The notes under the pieces: model-generated | The model's input: the letters and a program-made list of their open reading frames with translations, nothing else | What the model was told of the DNA's origin: nothing | Databases searched by the model: none | Position numbers and translations under genes: made by a program | Shown here: positions 41,153 through 49,625 of the stretch, piece by piece | Position numbering within the stretch: position 1 is the first letter of the stretch | Layout of the letters: each line of letters begins with the position of its first letter | NCBI RefSeq assembly: GCF_023008585.1 | Contig: NZ_CP095390.1 | Span: forward strand, 1 to 64,000 | Direction: 5' to 3' | DNA length: 64,000 nucleotides | From: Natribaculum breve | GTDB taxonomy: Archaea; Halobacteriota; Halobacteria; Halobacteriales; Natrialbaceae

Positions 41153-42010
41153 ATGACTGCGGCGGAGACGATACGCGGGTTGTTCGAGTTGACGCGGCCG
41201 ATAAACGCGATCGCAGCGGGAGTGTTGACGTTCATCGGCGCGTACGTCGCCGGCGGGATCGCAACGTACCCGTACGAGTCGCTCGCCGCGGTCGGTGCGA
41301 CCGTCCTGGCGACCGGCGCTGGAAACGCGATCAACGATTACTTCGACCGGGAGATCGATCGTATCAACCGGCCGGAGCGAGCGATCCCTCGCGGGGCGGT
41401 CAGTCCGCGGGGAGCACTCGCGTTCAGTCTCGGTCTCTTCGTGGGTGCGGTCGTGCTTGCGCTGGCGTTGCCGCTTTTGGCGATCGCCATCGCGGTGGTG
41501 AATCTGATCGCCCTCGTCGCCTACACGGAGTTTTTCAAGGGGTTGCCCGGCGTTGGAAACGTCGTCGTCGCCTACCTCGGCGGGAGTACGTTCCTGTTCG
41601 GTGCCGCGGCGGTCGGGAACGTCGGGGCCGCGGTCGTCCTGTTCTTGCTGGCCGCACTGTCGACGGTCACACGCGAAATCGTCAAAGACGTCGAGGACGT
41701 CGAGGGCGATCGGGAAGAAGGGCTGAACACCCTGCCGATCGCGATCGGCGAGCGGCGGGCCTTGCTCGTCGGCACGGTGCTGCTAGTCGTCGCCGTCCTC
41801 GCGGCACCCCTGCCGTACGTCCTCGAGTACTTCGGCGTCGCCTACCTGGTCGTCGTCGTGCCGGCCGTCGGACTCATGCTCTACGCTGCCGTCGAGAGCT
41901 TCGACGATCCGACTGCGGGCCAGGAACATCTCAAGTACGGCATGTTCCTCGCTGCGCTCGCGTTCGTCGTCGGGCGCATCGCGGTCGACGCGACGGTACT
42001 TCCCGTCTGA
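41153..42010 (+). CDS. ubiA: digeranylgeranylglyceryl phosphate synthase (UbiA family)
   Basis: A 285-aa integral membrane prenyltransferase. It transfers the second geranylgeranyl group to geranylgeranylglyceryl phosphate in archaeal ether-lipid synthesis, at the cytoplasmic membrane. Both Asp-rich motifs are present: NAINDYFDREID near residue 58 and DVEDVEGDREEG near residue 182, with about eight hydrophobic helices. Length is normal. A UbiA paralogue acting on a quinone or another acceptor cannot be excluded, but the NDYFDxxID signature fits the archaeal lipid enzyme. Confidence 0.88.
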   Translation: MTAAETIRGLFELTRPINAIAAGVLTFIGAYVAGGIATYPYESLAAVGATVLATGAGNAINDYFDREIDRINRPERAIPRGAVSPRGALAFSLGLFVGAVVLALALPLLAIAIAVVNLIALVAYTEFFKGLPGVGNVVVAYLGGSTFLFGAAAVGNVGAAVVLFLLAALSTVTREIVKDVEDVEGDREEGLNTLPIAIGERRALLVGTVLLVVAVLAAPLPYVLEYFGVAYLVVVVPAVGLMLYAAVESFDDPTAGQEHLKYGMFLAALAFVVGRIAVDATVLPV

Positions 42011-42116
42011 TCGATCACAAGGATTATACCCTGGTTGCCGAATTTTACAGCAGATACGAACGAGTCGGTGCCAGAAACAGTCGCAAGGTGGCTGTCCATG
42101 GATGTGAGTAACTGGT

Positions 42117-42752
42117 ATGTATGACTTCGCAACCGTCCTGCCGGACGCCGAAATCGATCCCGGGACGAACGTTCTCGTCGCTGGCGCGCCGCTGACCGGA
42201 AAGCGCCGAATCGCACTCGACGTCCTCGCGGGCGGGGTCGAGTGGGGTGATGGGGCGCTCATCGTCACGACGAAAGACGATGCAGAGACGGTACTGTCGG
42301 GGTTCGAAAGTTTTCTCGAGGGCGAGACGACGCTCGAGGACGTCGACGTGGGGGTCGTCGACTGCGTGACGAAACAACGCGGCGTCGGGACCGTCCAGGA
42401 CGATTCGCGGATCAAGTACGCCTCGTCGCCGGTCGATATGACCGGCATCGGGATCAAGCTCTCGGAGTTTCTCCAGGAGTTCTACGAGGAGCGCGGAATT
42501 GCCAGAAACCGGATTCTGTTACACTCGATTTCGACGCTGCTGATGTACTCGGACCTCCAGACTGTCTTTCGATTCCTCCACGTCTTCACCGGTCGCGTCC
42601 AGAGCGCCGACGCGATGGGAATCTACGTCATCGACTCGACCGCCCACGACGAGCAGACGATGAACACGCTCAAGCAACTGTTCGACGCCGTCGTCGAGGT
42701 CGAAGAGGGCGAGGACGCAGAGCCGGAACTCCACACGGTGGGTATCTCGTAG
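42117..42752 (+). CDS. RecA-superfamily ATPase-like protein, 211 aa
   Basis: A KaiC/RadA-fold protein found across haloarchaea. The P-loop is degenerate but recognisable (GAPLTGKRRIALDVL, residues 23-37), and the strand before the putative Walker B reads RILLHSISTLLMYSDL. The second half aligns with the RecA core (VFRFLHVFTGRVQSADAMGIYVID). It probably senses or regulates rather than recombines. It lies 106 bp after ubiA, with a TATA-poor gap, so co-transcription is possible. Confidence 0.75.
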   Translation: MYDFATVLPDAEIDPGTNVLVAGAPLTGKRRIALDVLAGGVEWGDGALIVTTKDDAETVLSGFESFLEGETTLEDVDVGVVDCVTKQRGVGTVQDDSRIKYASSPVDMTGIGIKLSEFLQEFYEERGIARNRILLHSISTLLMYSDLQTVFRFLHVFTGRVQSADAMGIYVIDSTAHDEQTMNTLKQLFDAVVEVEEGEDAEPELHTVGIS

Positions 42753-42838
42753 CGAGGTTCGAACCGGGCGGCCAGTCCGTCGGCGGAACTGACGTGTCGA
42801 CCACGGGAGATTTACGTATGCGGATCGTTCGATCGGTC

Positions 42839-43249
42839 ATGCCAGTCGAGAACGACGCCGTCCTCCGGGAAATTCTCGGATTCCAGGCCGTCGCGGTCGT
42901 CGGCTGTTCGCGATCGCCGGGCAAAGCCGCCCACGACGTTCCGAGGTACCTCGACGAACGCGGCTACGAGGTGATTCCGGTCAACCCGTACGCAGAGGAG
43001 ATCCTGGGTCGACGAGCGTACGACTCGCTCGACGACGTCGACGAGGAGATCGACGTCGTCTGCGTGTTTCGTCCGAGCGACGAGGTTTCGGGCGTCGTCG
43101 ACCAGGCCATCGACCGCGACGACGTACGCGTGATCTGGACGCAACTCGGCATCCGCGACCCGGAGGCGACCCGTCGGGCGGAATCGGCGGGACTGACCGT
43201 CGTCGAAGATCGATGTCTGAAGGTCGATCACCGTCGGCTGTACGGCTAG
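42839..43249 (+). CDS. CoA-binding domain protein
   Basis: A 136-aa Rossmann-fold protein of the YccU/CoA-binding family. It has the glycine-rich loop AVVGCSRSPGKAAHDVPRYL (residues 18-37), VIPVNPYAEEILGRRAY, and a C-terminal VVEDRCLKVDHRRL typical of the stand-alone form. It binds CoA or a nucleotide; the exact reaction is unknown. The ATG at 42839 is preferred over an upstream ATG at 42818, because the family usually starts just before the first helix. Its stop overlaps the cysteine synthase stop on the other strand. Confidence 0.85.
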   Translation: MPVENDAVLREILGFQAVAVVGCSRSPGKAAHDVPRYLDERGYEVIPVNPYAEEILGRRAYDSLDDVDEEIDVVCVFRPSDEVSGVVDQAIDRDDVRVIWTQLGIRDPEATRRAESAGLTVVEDRCLKVDHRRLYG

Positions 43250-44226
43250 CCCTCCCACTCCTCGAACGAGCGGTAGATCCCCTTCGAGAGGTACCGCTCG
43301 CTCGAGTCCGGAAACACCGTCACGACGGCGTCGTGGGGAGCGTCGATCGCGCCGGCGGCGATTCCCTCGGCGACGCGTTTCGCGGCGACGCTGGCTGCGG
43401 CCGCACTCGAGGCGACCAGGTGACCTTCCTCGCTGGCGAGACGACGGAGCTCCTCGTGTGCCGCCCGGTCGGAAACGGCGTAGATCTCGTCGACGAGGTC
43501 GGGTTCGAACAGTTCGTTCGTGGCGGTGTCGTGGGTGCCGATCCCCTCGATCTTGTACGCGCCTTCCTCGCGCCTGTCGCCGAGGAACTCGCCGTACAGC
43601 GATCCCTCGGGTTCGACGGCGGCGACGTACGTCTCGGCGTCGCGCTCGAGTGCGTACCGTGCGATTCCCACGAGCGTCCCGGCGGTGCCACAGCCAGCGA
43701 CGACCGCACCGACCTCACCGGCGAGCGCCTCGTAGATCTCCGGGGCGGTCGTCTCGTAGTGCGCTTCGGTGTTCAACGGGTTGGAAAACTGCTGGGGGAC
43801 GACGGCGTCGTCGAGCTCGTCGGCGAGCTGGTGGGCGCGGTCGATCGCGCCGCCCATCCCGTCGTCGGTGGGCGTGTTGACGATCTCGGCCCCGAGGGCG
43901 GCCATCAGCTGCTGTTTCTCGACGCTGAACCGTTCGGGGACGACGAAGATCGCGTTCAACTCGAGCTGGCCCGCCGCGATCGCCAGCCCGATGCCGGTGT
44001 TGCCCGCCGTCGGCTCGATCACCGTCCCGCCGGGTGAGAGGTCGCCACGCTCTAGCATCCGTTCGAGCATGTACCGGCCGATCCGGTCTTTGACGCTCGC
44101 ACCGGGGTTGAACGACTCGAGTTTCGCGTAGACGGGGACGGCCTCGGGGGCGTCGTGGACGCGGACCAGCGGCGTCTGCCCGATCGTCTCGAGCACCGAC
44201 TCCAGTGGTCGGTCGTAGGAGGTCAT
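43246..44226 (-). CDS. cysK: PLP-dependent cysteine synthase-like enzyme
   Basis: A 326-aa fold-type II PLP enzyme. It makes cysteine from O-acetylserine (or a related activated serine) and sulfide, or cystathionine in the CBS-like variants. The PLP lysine is in GASVKDRIG (residues 43-51), the substrate loop in EPTAGNTGIGLA, and the phosphate-binding loop in GCGTAGT. No C-terminal CBS domain is present. The end FPDSSERYLSKGIY is classic for CysK/CysM. Convergent with the CoA-binding gene. Confidence 0.9.
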   Translation of the reverse strand: MTSYDRPLESVLETIGQTPLVRVHDAPEAVPVYAKLESFNPGASVKDRIGRYMLERMLERGDLSPGGTVIEPTAGNTGIGLAIAAGQLELNAIFVVPERFSVEKQQLMAALGAEIVNTPTDDGMGGAIDRAHQLADELDDAVVPQQFSNPLNTEAHYETTAPEIYEALAGEVGAVVAGCGTAGTLVGIARYALERDAETYVAAVEPEGSLYGEFLGDRREEGAYKIEGIGTHDTATNELFEPDLVDEIYAVSDRAAHEELRRLASEEGHLVASSAAAASVAAKRVAEGIAAGAIDAPHDAVVTVFPDSSERYLSKGIYRSFEEWEG

Positions 44227-44295
44227 CGTTCGGGAAAATGTCGCACCCGTTGTTAGCTCTTGTCGTGCGAGCGGTCACACTCGAGGCGAGCCGCG

Positions 44296-44649
44296 TTATT
44301 CGCCGGTCTCGGCCGTCGCGTCTGTCGTCTCCTCGCTCGCGTCGCCCTCGTTCGTCTCGGCGTCGGCGGTCTCGACGTCGGGCGCGTCTGCGTCGGGCGC
44401 TTCCGCCTCCTCGATCGCCGCTTCCGCGAGGATCTCCTCACCGTCGAGGCCCTGCTGTTCGGCGATGGCGACGAGCAGCGCGCGCTGTTCTCGGACCTGG
44501 TGTTCGAGTTTCGTCACCCTGTCGCTGGTCTCGTCGACTCCCTCCTCGAGGCCGACGATCCGTTCCTGGAGTGCCTGTACCTGCCTGTACATCTGTTCGG
44601 CGCGGTCGGAGAGGCTCTGAATCTTCTTGGCAGTGCTGCCGAGTCCCAT
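44296..44649 (-). CDS. coiled-coil protein with acidic tail (DUF5798-like)
   Basis: A 117-aa haloarchaeal protein. Residues 1-65 form a long coiled coil (KKIQSLSDRAEQMYRQVQALQERIVGLEE...), then a short LLVAIAEQQGLDGEEI and a very acidic Ala/Glu/Asp/Thr tail of ~45 residues. It matches the haloarchaeal DUF5798 pattern. No enzymatic motif; it probably oligomerises. It stands alone between cysK and a membrane protein gene. Confidence 0.75.
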   Translation of the reverse strand: MGLGSTAKKIQSLSDRAEQMYRQVQALQERIVGLEEGVDETSDRVTKLEHQVREQRALLVAIAEQQGLDGEEILAEAAIEEAEAPDADAPDVETADAETNEGDASEETTDATAETGE

Positions 44650-44801
44650 ACGTGACAGGTCGGCCTCCAGCTAGTTGGTCCTTTCTTTGCTGCAATTCGA
44701 TGGTTCCGATCGTGCCGGTCGTCGGCTGGCCACGACGCGGGACGCGTCTGTCACTCGACGAGACCGTCGGTCTTAAGCGACCCCGCTTCGACGCCTCGAG
44801 T

Positions 44802-45221
44802 ATGCGCCCCGAGCAGCGCCCGCCGACGGTCGGTATCGTCGCCGCCCTTTCGTACGTTCTCCTCGCGTTCGCACCGTACGTCTTGCTCCCCGAGACGGAG
44901 ACGCCGGGGCTGGCTATCTACTACGACTACGGAATCGCCGGGCCGCCGTTTCTCACGCTGCTCGTGGTCGTCGCCGTCGTCCTGTTCGCGGCGGGACGCG
45001 AGCGACGAACCGAACCCGACTTCGTCGCTGGACTGGTCATCGTCCTCAGCGCGGTCCTCTCGTTGCTCGTGTTCGTCTGGGCGCTCGCCGTCCCGGAGTC
45101 GGTCGTCACGGGACTCGGCGAGGCGCTGTGGCTTGAGTACCACCGCTGGCTGCTCGTGCTGACGTCGCTGGCGACGCTCGCCTGTTCGGTGTGGTACGCG
45201 CGGGTGCTCTCGCTGTTCTGA
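44802..45221 (+). CDS. four-helix membrane protein, 139 aa
   Basis: Conserved haloarchaeal integral membrane protein without known function. Four hydrophobic segments are visible: IVAALSYVLLAFAPYVLL, FLTLLVVVAVVLFAA, VAGLVIVLSAVLSLLVFVWA and WLLVLTSLATLACSVWY. The ATG at 44802 is chosen; the longer open frame upstream is out-of-register DNA rather than protein-like. No cofactor or transport motif. Gap 44650-44801 holds only promoter-like sequence. Confidence 0.72.
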   Translation: MRPEQRPPTVGIVAALSYVLLAFAPYVLLPETETPGLAIYYDYGIAGPPFLTLLVVVAVVLFAAGRERRTEPDFVAGLVIVLSAVLSLLVFVWALAVPESVVTGLGEALWLEYHRWLLVLTSLATLACSVWYARVLSLF

Positions 45222-45359
45222 CGGCGGACTCCGTTCTCTCCTTCTGGTCCCGAACTCGCCGTTCGGTCGTCGTCGCCTGCTCGATCCCGACGTGGCGAAT
45301 ATCGAAATATTTATTACGAACTCCACACATAGCACTGTTTGCAATCGAGGTGATCAGCC

Positions 45360-45731
45360 ATGGCCCTGCCCATGAGTCCATCCAGCACCTGGATGCAGAA
45401 TCTCGAGTTCCCGTCCCGACTGTTCGAGACCGTCAGTAGCGACTACGAACTGTACGAGGAGGACGACGAGTTCGTCCTCACCATCGACATGCCCGGCTTC
45501 GAGGCGGACGAGATCGACCTCGCGTGGGACGACGGCGTCCTCAACGTCGCGGCCGAGCACGTCGACGAGCAGCGCGGGCAGAAGAAGACCTACCACCGTC
45601 GGTTCCGCTTCCCCCGGGACGTCGACGAGGACGCCATCGCCGCGACCTACACGAACGGCGTTCTCGAGGTGACCCTTCCGGTCGTCGAGGACACCGAGGT
45701 CCGCGGCAAGTCCATCCCCGTCGAGAGTTGA
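45360..45731 (+). CDS. hsp20: Hsp20/alpha-crystallin small heat-shock protein
   Basis: A 123-aa chaperone that holds unfolded proteins in large oligomers. The alpha-crystallin domain covers residues ~30-115: DEFVLTIDMPGFEADEIDLAWDDG, KTYHRRFRFPRDVDEDAIAATY and the GVLEVTLPV strand. The C-terminal I-x-V anchor is IPV. Upstream, AAATATTTATTA (about 50 bp before the ATG) is a strong TATA element, fitting heat-inducible expression. Confidence 0.93.
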   Translation: MALPMSPSSTWMQNLEFPSRLFETVSSDYELYEEDDEFVLTIDMPGFEADEIDLAWDDGVLNVAAEHVDEQRGQKKTYHRRFRFPRDVDEDAIAATYTNGVLEVTLPVVEDTEVRGKSIPVES

Positions 45732-45889
45732 GCCGCGGCTAGCGGTAGTCGGGTATCCCACGTCACATTCTTTGTGTAGTCCTCTACCGGACAACACGGT
45801 TCAGCCGTCGATCGCACTCGAGACGCTGTCGTCGCTGCCGACAGCCGTCGAGGCGCGATCGAGTATGCACTGACGGTTTTCCGGTAGTA

Positions 45890-45967
45890 TACTGCCGGAC
45901 GTAAGTCGTGAAAGATTCTCGCCGTCCCGGGGTGGCGAGAATCTTCACACAGTTACGTCCGATAGTA
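45890..45967 (+). mobile_element. 78-bp palindromic MITE-like element, copy 1
   Basis: Identical over all 78 bp to copies at 47664 and (inverted) 56395. Outer arms TACTGCCGGACGTAA / TTACGTCCGATAGTA are imperfectly complementary, and the centre is a perfect 11-bp stem AGATTCTCGCC/GGCGAGAATCT. It has no coding capacity. It sits between hsp20 and the AI-2E gene, in a 278-bp gap otherwise without features; its left flank CCGGTAGTA looks like a partial second terminus. Confidence 0.85.
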
Positions 45968-46009
45968 TATCAGTTCGACCATCCACTCGTAGCGTTCCCG
46001 TGGAGGATT

Positions 46010-47137
46010 CTACGACCGCCCGTCGTCTCGAGCGTCGCCCGCCGGCGTTCGGGGAGACTCCATCGCGCCAGGTCGGATCCCGACGAGTCCGACCGGCACC
46101 TGCGGGTGCGGTCCGTCTCGTTCTCTCGCGTACAGTTCGAACGTGGTCTTGAACGCGCCGAGGATCATCGGACCGAAAAAAAGCCCCATGACGCCGAAGA
46201 GTGCGACGCCGCCGAAGATGCCGACGACGACGGCGGCCGCGCTGAGATCGACGCTCCGTCCGACGGTGATCGGCCGGAGGAAGTTGTCTGCGAGACTCAC
46301 GACGACGGCCCCGTAGGCGAACAGGAACGCCCCCGCGAACGGCTGGCCGACGACGACCAGATAGACCGCGATCGGTGCCCAGACGACGAACGCGCCGATC
46401 AGCGGGAGTAACGCGAGGACGAACGTGAGGATGCCGAAGAACGCGAGCCCCGGGATGCCGACGACCGCCAGCCCGATCGTCGTGAGGATCGCCTGGACGG
46501 CCGCGACGAACACGCTCGCGACGATCGACGCCCACATCAACCGATCGATGCGCGTGACGAGTTCGTCCTGGAGGTCGTCGCGCAGCGGAAGGACGGACGT
46601 ACTCCAGGCCACGAGCCGGTCGCCGTCCCGGAGAAGCGAGTAGAGGACGAAAAGCAGGACGGTCACGCCGATCAGGAACCCCGGAAGTCCGCCGACGATC
46701 CCGAGGGCGTCGGCAGCGAGGCCACGAGCGCCGGCGCCGATCGGCTCCTGGAACGTTCCGTACAGCGTCTGGAGGTCGACCTCGAGGCCGTGTGCCGCTA
46801 GCTGGCTCTCGAGCGATTCGACGTCGAAATCACCAGCGCTGATCGCCGCCGCGAGCGTGATCGCCTGGTCGATCGCGACGGAGACGAGGACGCCGACCGG
46901 AAACAGGATCGCGACCGTCGCGACCACGAGGCCGACGACGGCGGCGACGGTTCGACCGAGGCGGGGTTCGAGTCGTCGCTGGAGAGGCGCGAGGACGTAC
47001 GCGAGGACGATCGCAGCGAGGACGTACGACAGGTACGGTAACACGAGCAGCAACGAGAGGACGCCGACGGTGGCGACGAGCAGTACCAGCACTCGCCGAT
47101 CGGTGAGGTCGCGTCCGGGCACGGTGTGCGTCGTCAT
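46010..47137 (-). CDS. AI-2E (PerM) family membrane transporter
   Basis: A 375-aa protein with about eight transmembrane helices in the PerM/AI-2 exporter arrangement: an N-terminal pair (VLVLLVATVGVLSLLLVLPY, YVLAAIVLAYVLAPL), a soluble loop (~residues 110-190), then helices ending in ILTFVLALLPLIGAFVVWAP and VGIFGGVALFGVMGLFFGPMILG, the family's most conserved block. The ATG at 47137 is preferred (MTTHTVPGRDL); an upstream 27-residue extension looks non-coding. Substrate unknown; some relatives exchange Na+/H+. Confidence 0.88.
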   Translation of the reverse strand: MTTHTVPGRDLTDRRVLVLLVATVGVLSLLLVLPYLSYVLAAIVLAYVLAPLQRRLEPRLGRTVAAVVGLVVATVAILFPVGVLVSVAIDQAITLAAAISAGDFDVESLESQLAAHGLEVDLQTLYGTFQEPIGAGARGLAADALGIVGGLPGFLIGVTVLLFVLYSLLRDGDRLVAWSTSVLPLRDDLQDELVTRIDRLMWASIVASVFVAAVQAILTTIGLAVVGIPGLAFFGILTFVLALLPLIGAFVVWAPIAVYLVVVGQPFAGAFLFAYGAVVVSLADNFLRPITVGRSVDLSAAAVVVGIFGGVALFGVMGLFFGPMILGAFKTTFELYARERDGPHPQVPVGLVGIRPGAMESPRTPAGDARDDGRS

Positions 47138-47308
47138 CGGCGTCGAATACGTCGGCGACGGACATGATTCTGGGTGCCCAACGAAATGCCACACGCCGGT
47201 TCTCGGCCGGTCGCACACGCCGGGGGCGTTCGCGGCGATCTCGAGCAGTTCGACACCGTGGTTCCGAAGACGAAAGGCCCTTAAGAGGTCACGACCTACG
47301 TGGAACTG

Positions 47309-47600
47309 GACTAGGTCGGGCAGTTAGGCCCTGCTCACAACCCGCAGTATGGCCTTTAGCGGGGGCCGAATCCCGCGGGCGTCCGGTCAGACCGGCCGGG
47401 GCCCCGGGAGCCAACGTGGAAGCCTCGTCCGTCGGGGACAGCGGGCTCCGGTGACCGTCCGCAGGGACGACTCATCGGGGCTAATCGGCGACAGCCCATC
47501 AGGCGCGGAAGCGAGCAGTGGACCGCCGGACACCTGTCGCTCGACGGGTCGCGGGGTGGAGGAGGCAACCGGGATTCCCCCGGTCGGAACGCCGGGCAAT
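47309..47600 (+). ncRNA. ffs: SRP RNA (7S RNA)
   Basis: Archaeal signal recognition particle RNA. The helix-8 signature is clear: CAGGCGC-GGAA-GCGAGCAG with the GGAA tetraloop at 47507-47510, where SRP54 binds. The 5' domain (CTAGGTCGGGCAGTTAGGC, CTCACAACCCGC) has the pattern of archaeal Alu-domain helices. A TATA-like CCCTTAAG at 47278-47285 places the start near 47309. Boundaries are approximate. It scaffolds SRP19/SRP54 for membrane targeting. Confidence 0.92.
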
Positions 47601-47663
47601 CGTGGGCGTCCGCATTCATACGTTATTCTACGGGTACGAGCGACGGCGCTGTCGTCTCGCTCA

Positions 47664-47741
47664 TACTGCCGGACGTAAGTCGTGAAAGATTCTCGCCGTC
47701 CCGGGGTGGCGAGAATCTTCACACAGTTACGTCCGATAGTA
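47664..47741 (+). mobile_element. 78-bp palindromic MITE-like element, copy 2
   Basis: Identical and in the same orientation as the copy at 45890. It is flanked on both sides by TCA, a possible 3-bp target duplication. It lies between the SRP RNA gene and the end of the MscS gene. Confidence 0.85.
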
Positions 47742-47816
47742 TCAGCCGCCGATCTTGCTCTCCTCGTGGGTGTTCCAAAAGCGAGGCCGAGCACCGCGAA
47801 CAGCGCGGCACCCGTG

Positions 47817-48746
47817 TTATTCTGCCGGTTCGACGACGCTCTGACTGCTCTCGCTCTCGAGCGAGAGCCCGCCCTCGAGCGTCCGGACGGGGTAGGGGAT
47901 GTCGATGCCTTCCTCGTCGAACCGCTCTTTGACCGCCGTGACGTACTCGCCGCGGATCCGCACGAAGTCGGCTCTCGAGGGATCGGCGATCCAGATGCGA
48001 GACTGGAGGCCGACGGAGGAGTCTCCCAGTTCGGTCAGACGGACGGACGGGGCGGGATCGTCGAGGATCTCCCGGTGATTCCGTGCTTCCTCGACGACGA
48101 TGTCGCTCGCCTGCTCGATGTCGTCGCCGTAGCCGATACCGAAGACGAACTTCAGACGGAGTTTGTCCGCCTCGACGGGGTTTTTGATCACGCCGCTGGT
48201 GAGCGCAGAGTTCGGCACGGTCAACAGTTCGTTGTCGAACGTTCGCACGCGAGTGACGCGGAGGCTGATGTCCTCGACGACGCCCGAGTACGTGCCGTCG
48301 TCCCACTCGATCCAGTCGCCGATCCGGAACGGTTTGTCCGTGTAGATGAAGACGCCGGCGACGAAGTTCGCGATGACGTTTTGCATCGCCAGCCCGACGG
48401 CGAACGCACCGGCGGCGGCGATCCCGGCCATCGAGACGAGGAAGTCACCGTAGTCGGCGACGCCGAACGCGACCGCGACCGCGACGAAGAGGACGCCGAT
48501 CCTCGCCACGAGCACGAGCGGCTTCCTGGCGTGGTCGTCGAGGTCTCGCCGATCGAACGTCCGTTCGAGAAACGGCAGGAACACCGCTCGCCCGAGAGCG
48601 TAGACGACGACGAATCCGAGCACGAAGAAGATCACTCCCTCGAGTGTCCCTGCGAGCGTCGCGCCGAGGCCCGCCTCGTCGAGCGCGCTGCCGATCGGGC
48701 CGAGATTCGCCTCGACGCCGGTCTCCTGTAACGGGAATCCGGTCAT
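47817..48746 (-). CDS. mscS: MscS-family mechanosensitive channel
   Basis: A 309-aa channel that opens under membrane tension to release osmolytes. Three transmembrane segments occupy residues ~30-135. The pore-lining TM3 carries the Gly/Ala pattern (GIAAAGAFAVGLAMQNVIANFVAGVFI), followed by the beta domain (FRIGDWIEWDDGTYSGVVEDISLRVT, VPNSALTSGVI). A cytoplasmic alpha/beta vestibule follows. Its start overlaps the stop of the YhbY gene (ATGA), so the two are coupled. Confidence 0.93.
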   Translation of the reverse strand: MTGFPLQETGVEANLGPIGSALDEAGLGATLAGTLEGVIFFVLGFVVVYALGRAVFLPFLERTFDRRDLDDHARKPLVLVARIGVLFVAVAVAFGVADYGDFLVSMAGIAAAGAFAVGLAMQNVIANFVAGVFIYTDKPFRIGDWIEWDDGTYSGVVEDISLRVTRVRTFDNELLTVPNSALTSGVIKNPVEADKLRLKFVFGIGYGDDIEQASDIVVEEARNHREILDDPAPSVRLTELGDSSVGLQSRIWIADPSRADFVRIRGEYVTAVKERFDEEGIDIPYPVRTLEGGLSLESESSQSVVEPAE

Positions 48747-48991
48747 CTGTACAGCACGGCGGTGTGTCCACGCACGTCGACGAGGTCGGCGTTCACCCGA
48801 TCGGCGAGGTCCGCAGCCTTCTCGTCTGTCGAACTCCCGGCTCTCGCCGCCCGGAGGAACTTCACCTTCACGAGGTCGTTCGTCGAGAGCTGATCGTCGA
48901 GTTCGTCGACGACCGACTCGAGGCCGCTCTTGCCGATCCAGACCGTCACGTCGAGATCGTGGGCACGCCGCTTCAGTTCCTGATCGTCCAT
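48743..48991 (-). CDS. YhbY/CRM-domain RNA-binding protein
   Basis: An 82-aa single CRM domain: LKRRAHDLDVTVWIGKSGLE with the GxxG-like IGKSG loop, then LVKVKFLRAARAG and a final strand HTAVLY. CRM proteins bind ribosome precursors. In haloarchaea the gene is clustered with RNase P component 4 and mscS, as here. The ATG at 48991 matches the family start; the upstream open frame belongs to antisense of the next gene. Confidence 0.9.
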   Translation of the reverse strand: MDDQELKRRAHDLDVTVWIGKSGLESVVDELDDQLSTNDLVKVKFLRAARAGSSTDEKAADLADRVNADLVDVRGHTAVLYR

Positions 48992-49058
48992 GGAACGAGG
49001 TAGTTGCGCGAACGGTTTGAATGTTCGCGAATCAGAAGAGAGCCGTTTCTGGCGGAGT

Positions 49059-49340
49059 TCACTGCTCCTCGTAGGGATACCGAGCCTGGTGCCCGCAATC
49101 GCAGGTGACGACGACGTGTCCGTCCTGGAGTCTGACGCGGGCGTTCTTCCCGGGGACGAGGTAGGCGTCGCATGCGTCGCAGGTGAACCGCTTGAACGTC
49201 CGCGGGAGCGAGAGGCGATTTCGCTCCGCGATCCGACGGGCGAGTCGGACGTAGTGGCGCGCCCGCTCGTGTTCACACTCCGACGCGGCTGCTCGAGCGA
49301 GGTCGTGTAGTCTGTCGATTCGCTCTTCGGCGACGCCCAT
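49059..49340 (-). CDS. rnp4: ribonuclease P protein component 4 (Rpp21/Rpr2)
   Basis: A 93-aa zinc protein of the archaeal RNase P holoenzyme, which removes tRNA 5' leaders. N-terminal helices (ERIDRLHDLARAAASECEHE, YVRLARRIAERNRLSL) are followed by a four-Cys zinc ribbon: CDACDAYL and CDCGHQARYPY. Length and start are normal. It lies 67 bp upstream of yhbY in the same direction. The island's tRNA array depends on this enzyme for 5' ends. Confidence 0.93.
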   Translation of the reverse strand: MGVAEERIDRLHDLARAAASECEHERARHYVRLARRIAERNRLSLPRTFKRFTCDACDAYLVPGKNARVRLQDGHVVVTCDCGHQARYPYEEQ

Positions 49341-49625
49341 ACTCGAGTGTTCGTCGTCGTCCCTATCCGCCTTGCGTTCCGCGACGTGCCGATCCGGACG
49401 GCTGTCACGTCCACCGTCGACCTGGTTCGACCGCGTTTCGCGGAGCTTACCTGTGACGGGAGTAGACCGGGAGATTCCCGCGTCCGACGTAGGCGACGTC
49501 TTCGGGTGGAGCCGGACACCCACGTCGGAACACGTTCTTCATCCCTGCCATTTGACAGTCATTCTACACCATGATTAAGTCCGCAATACTGTTATATCCC
49601 AATGAGAACTACATTGGCATACGTA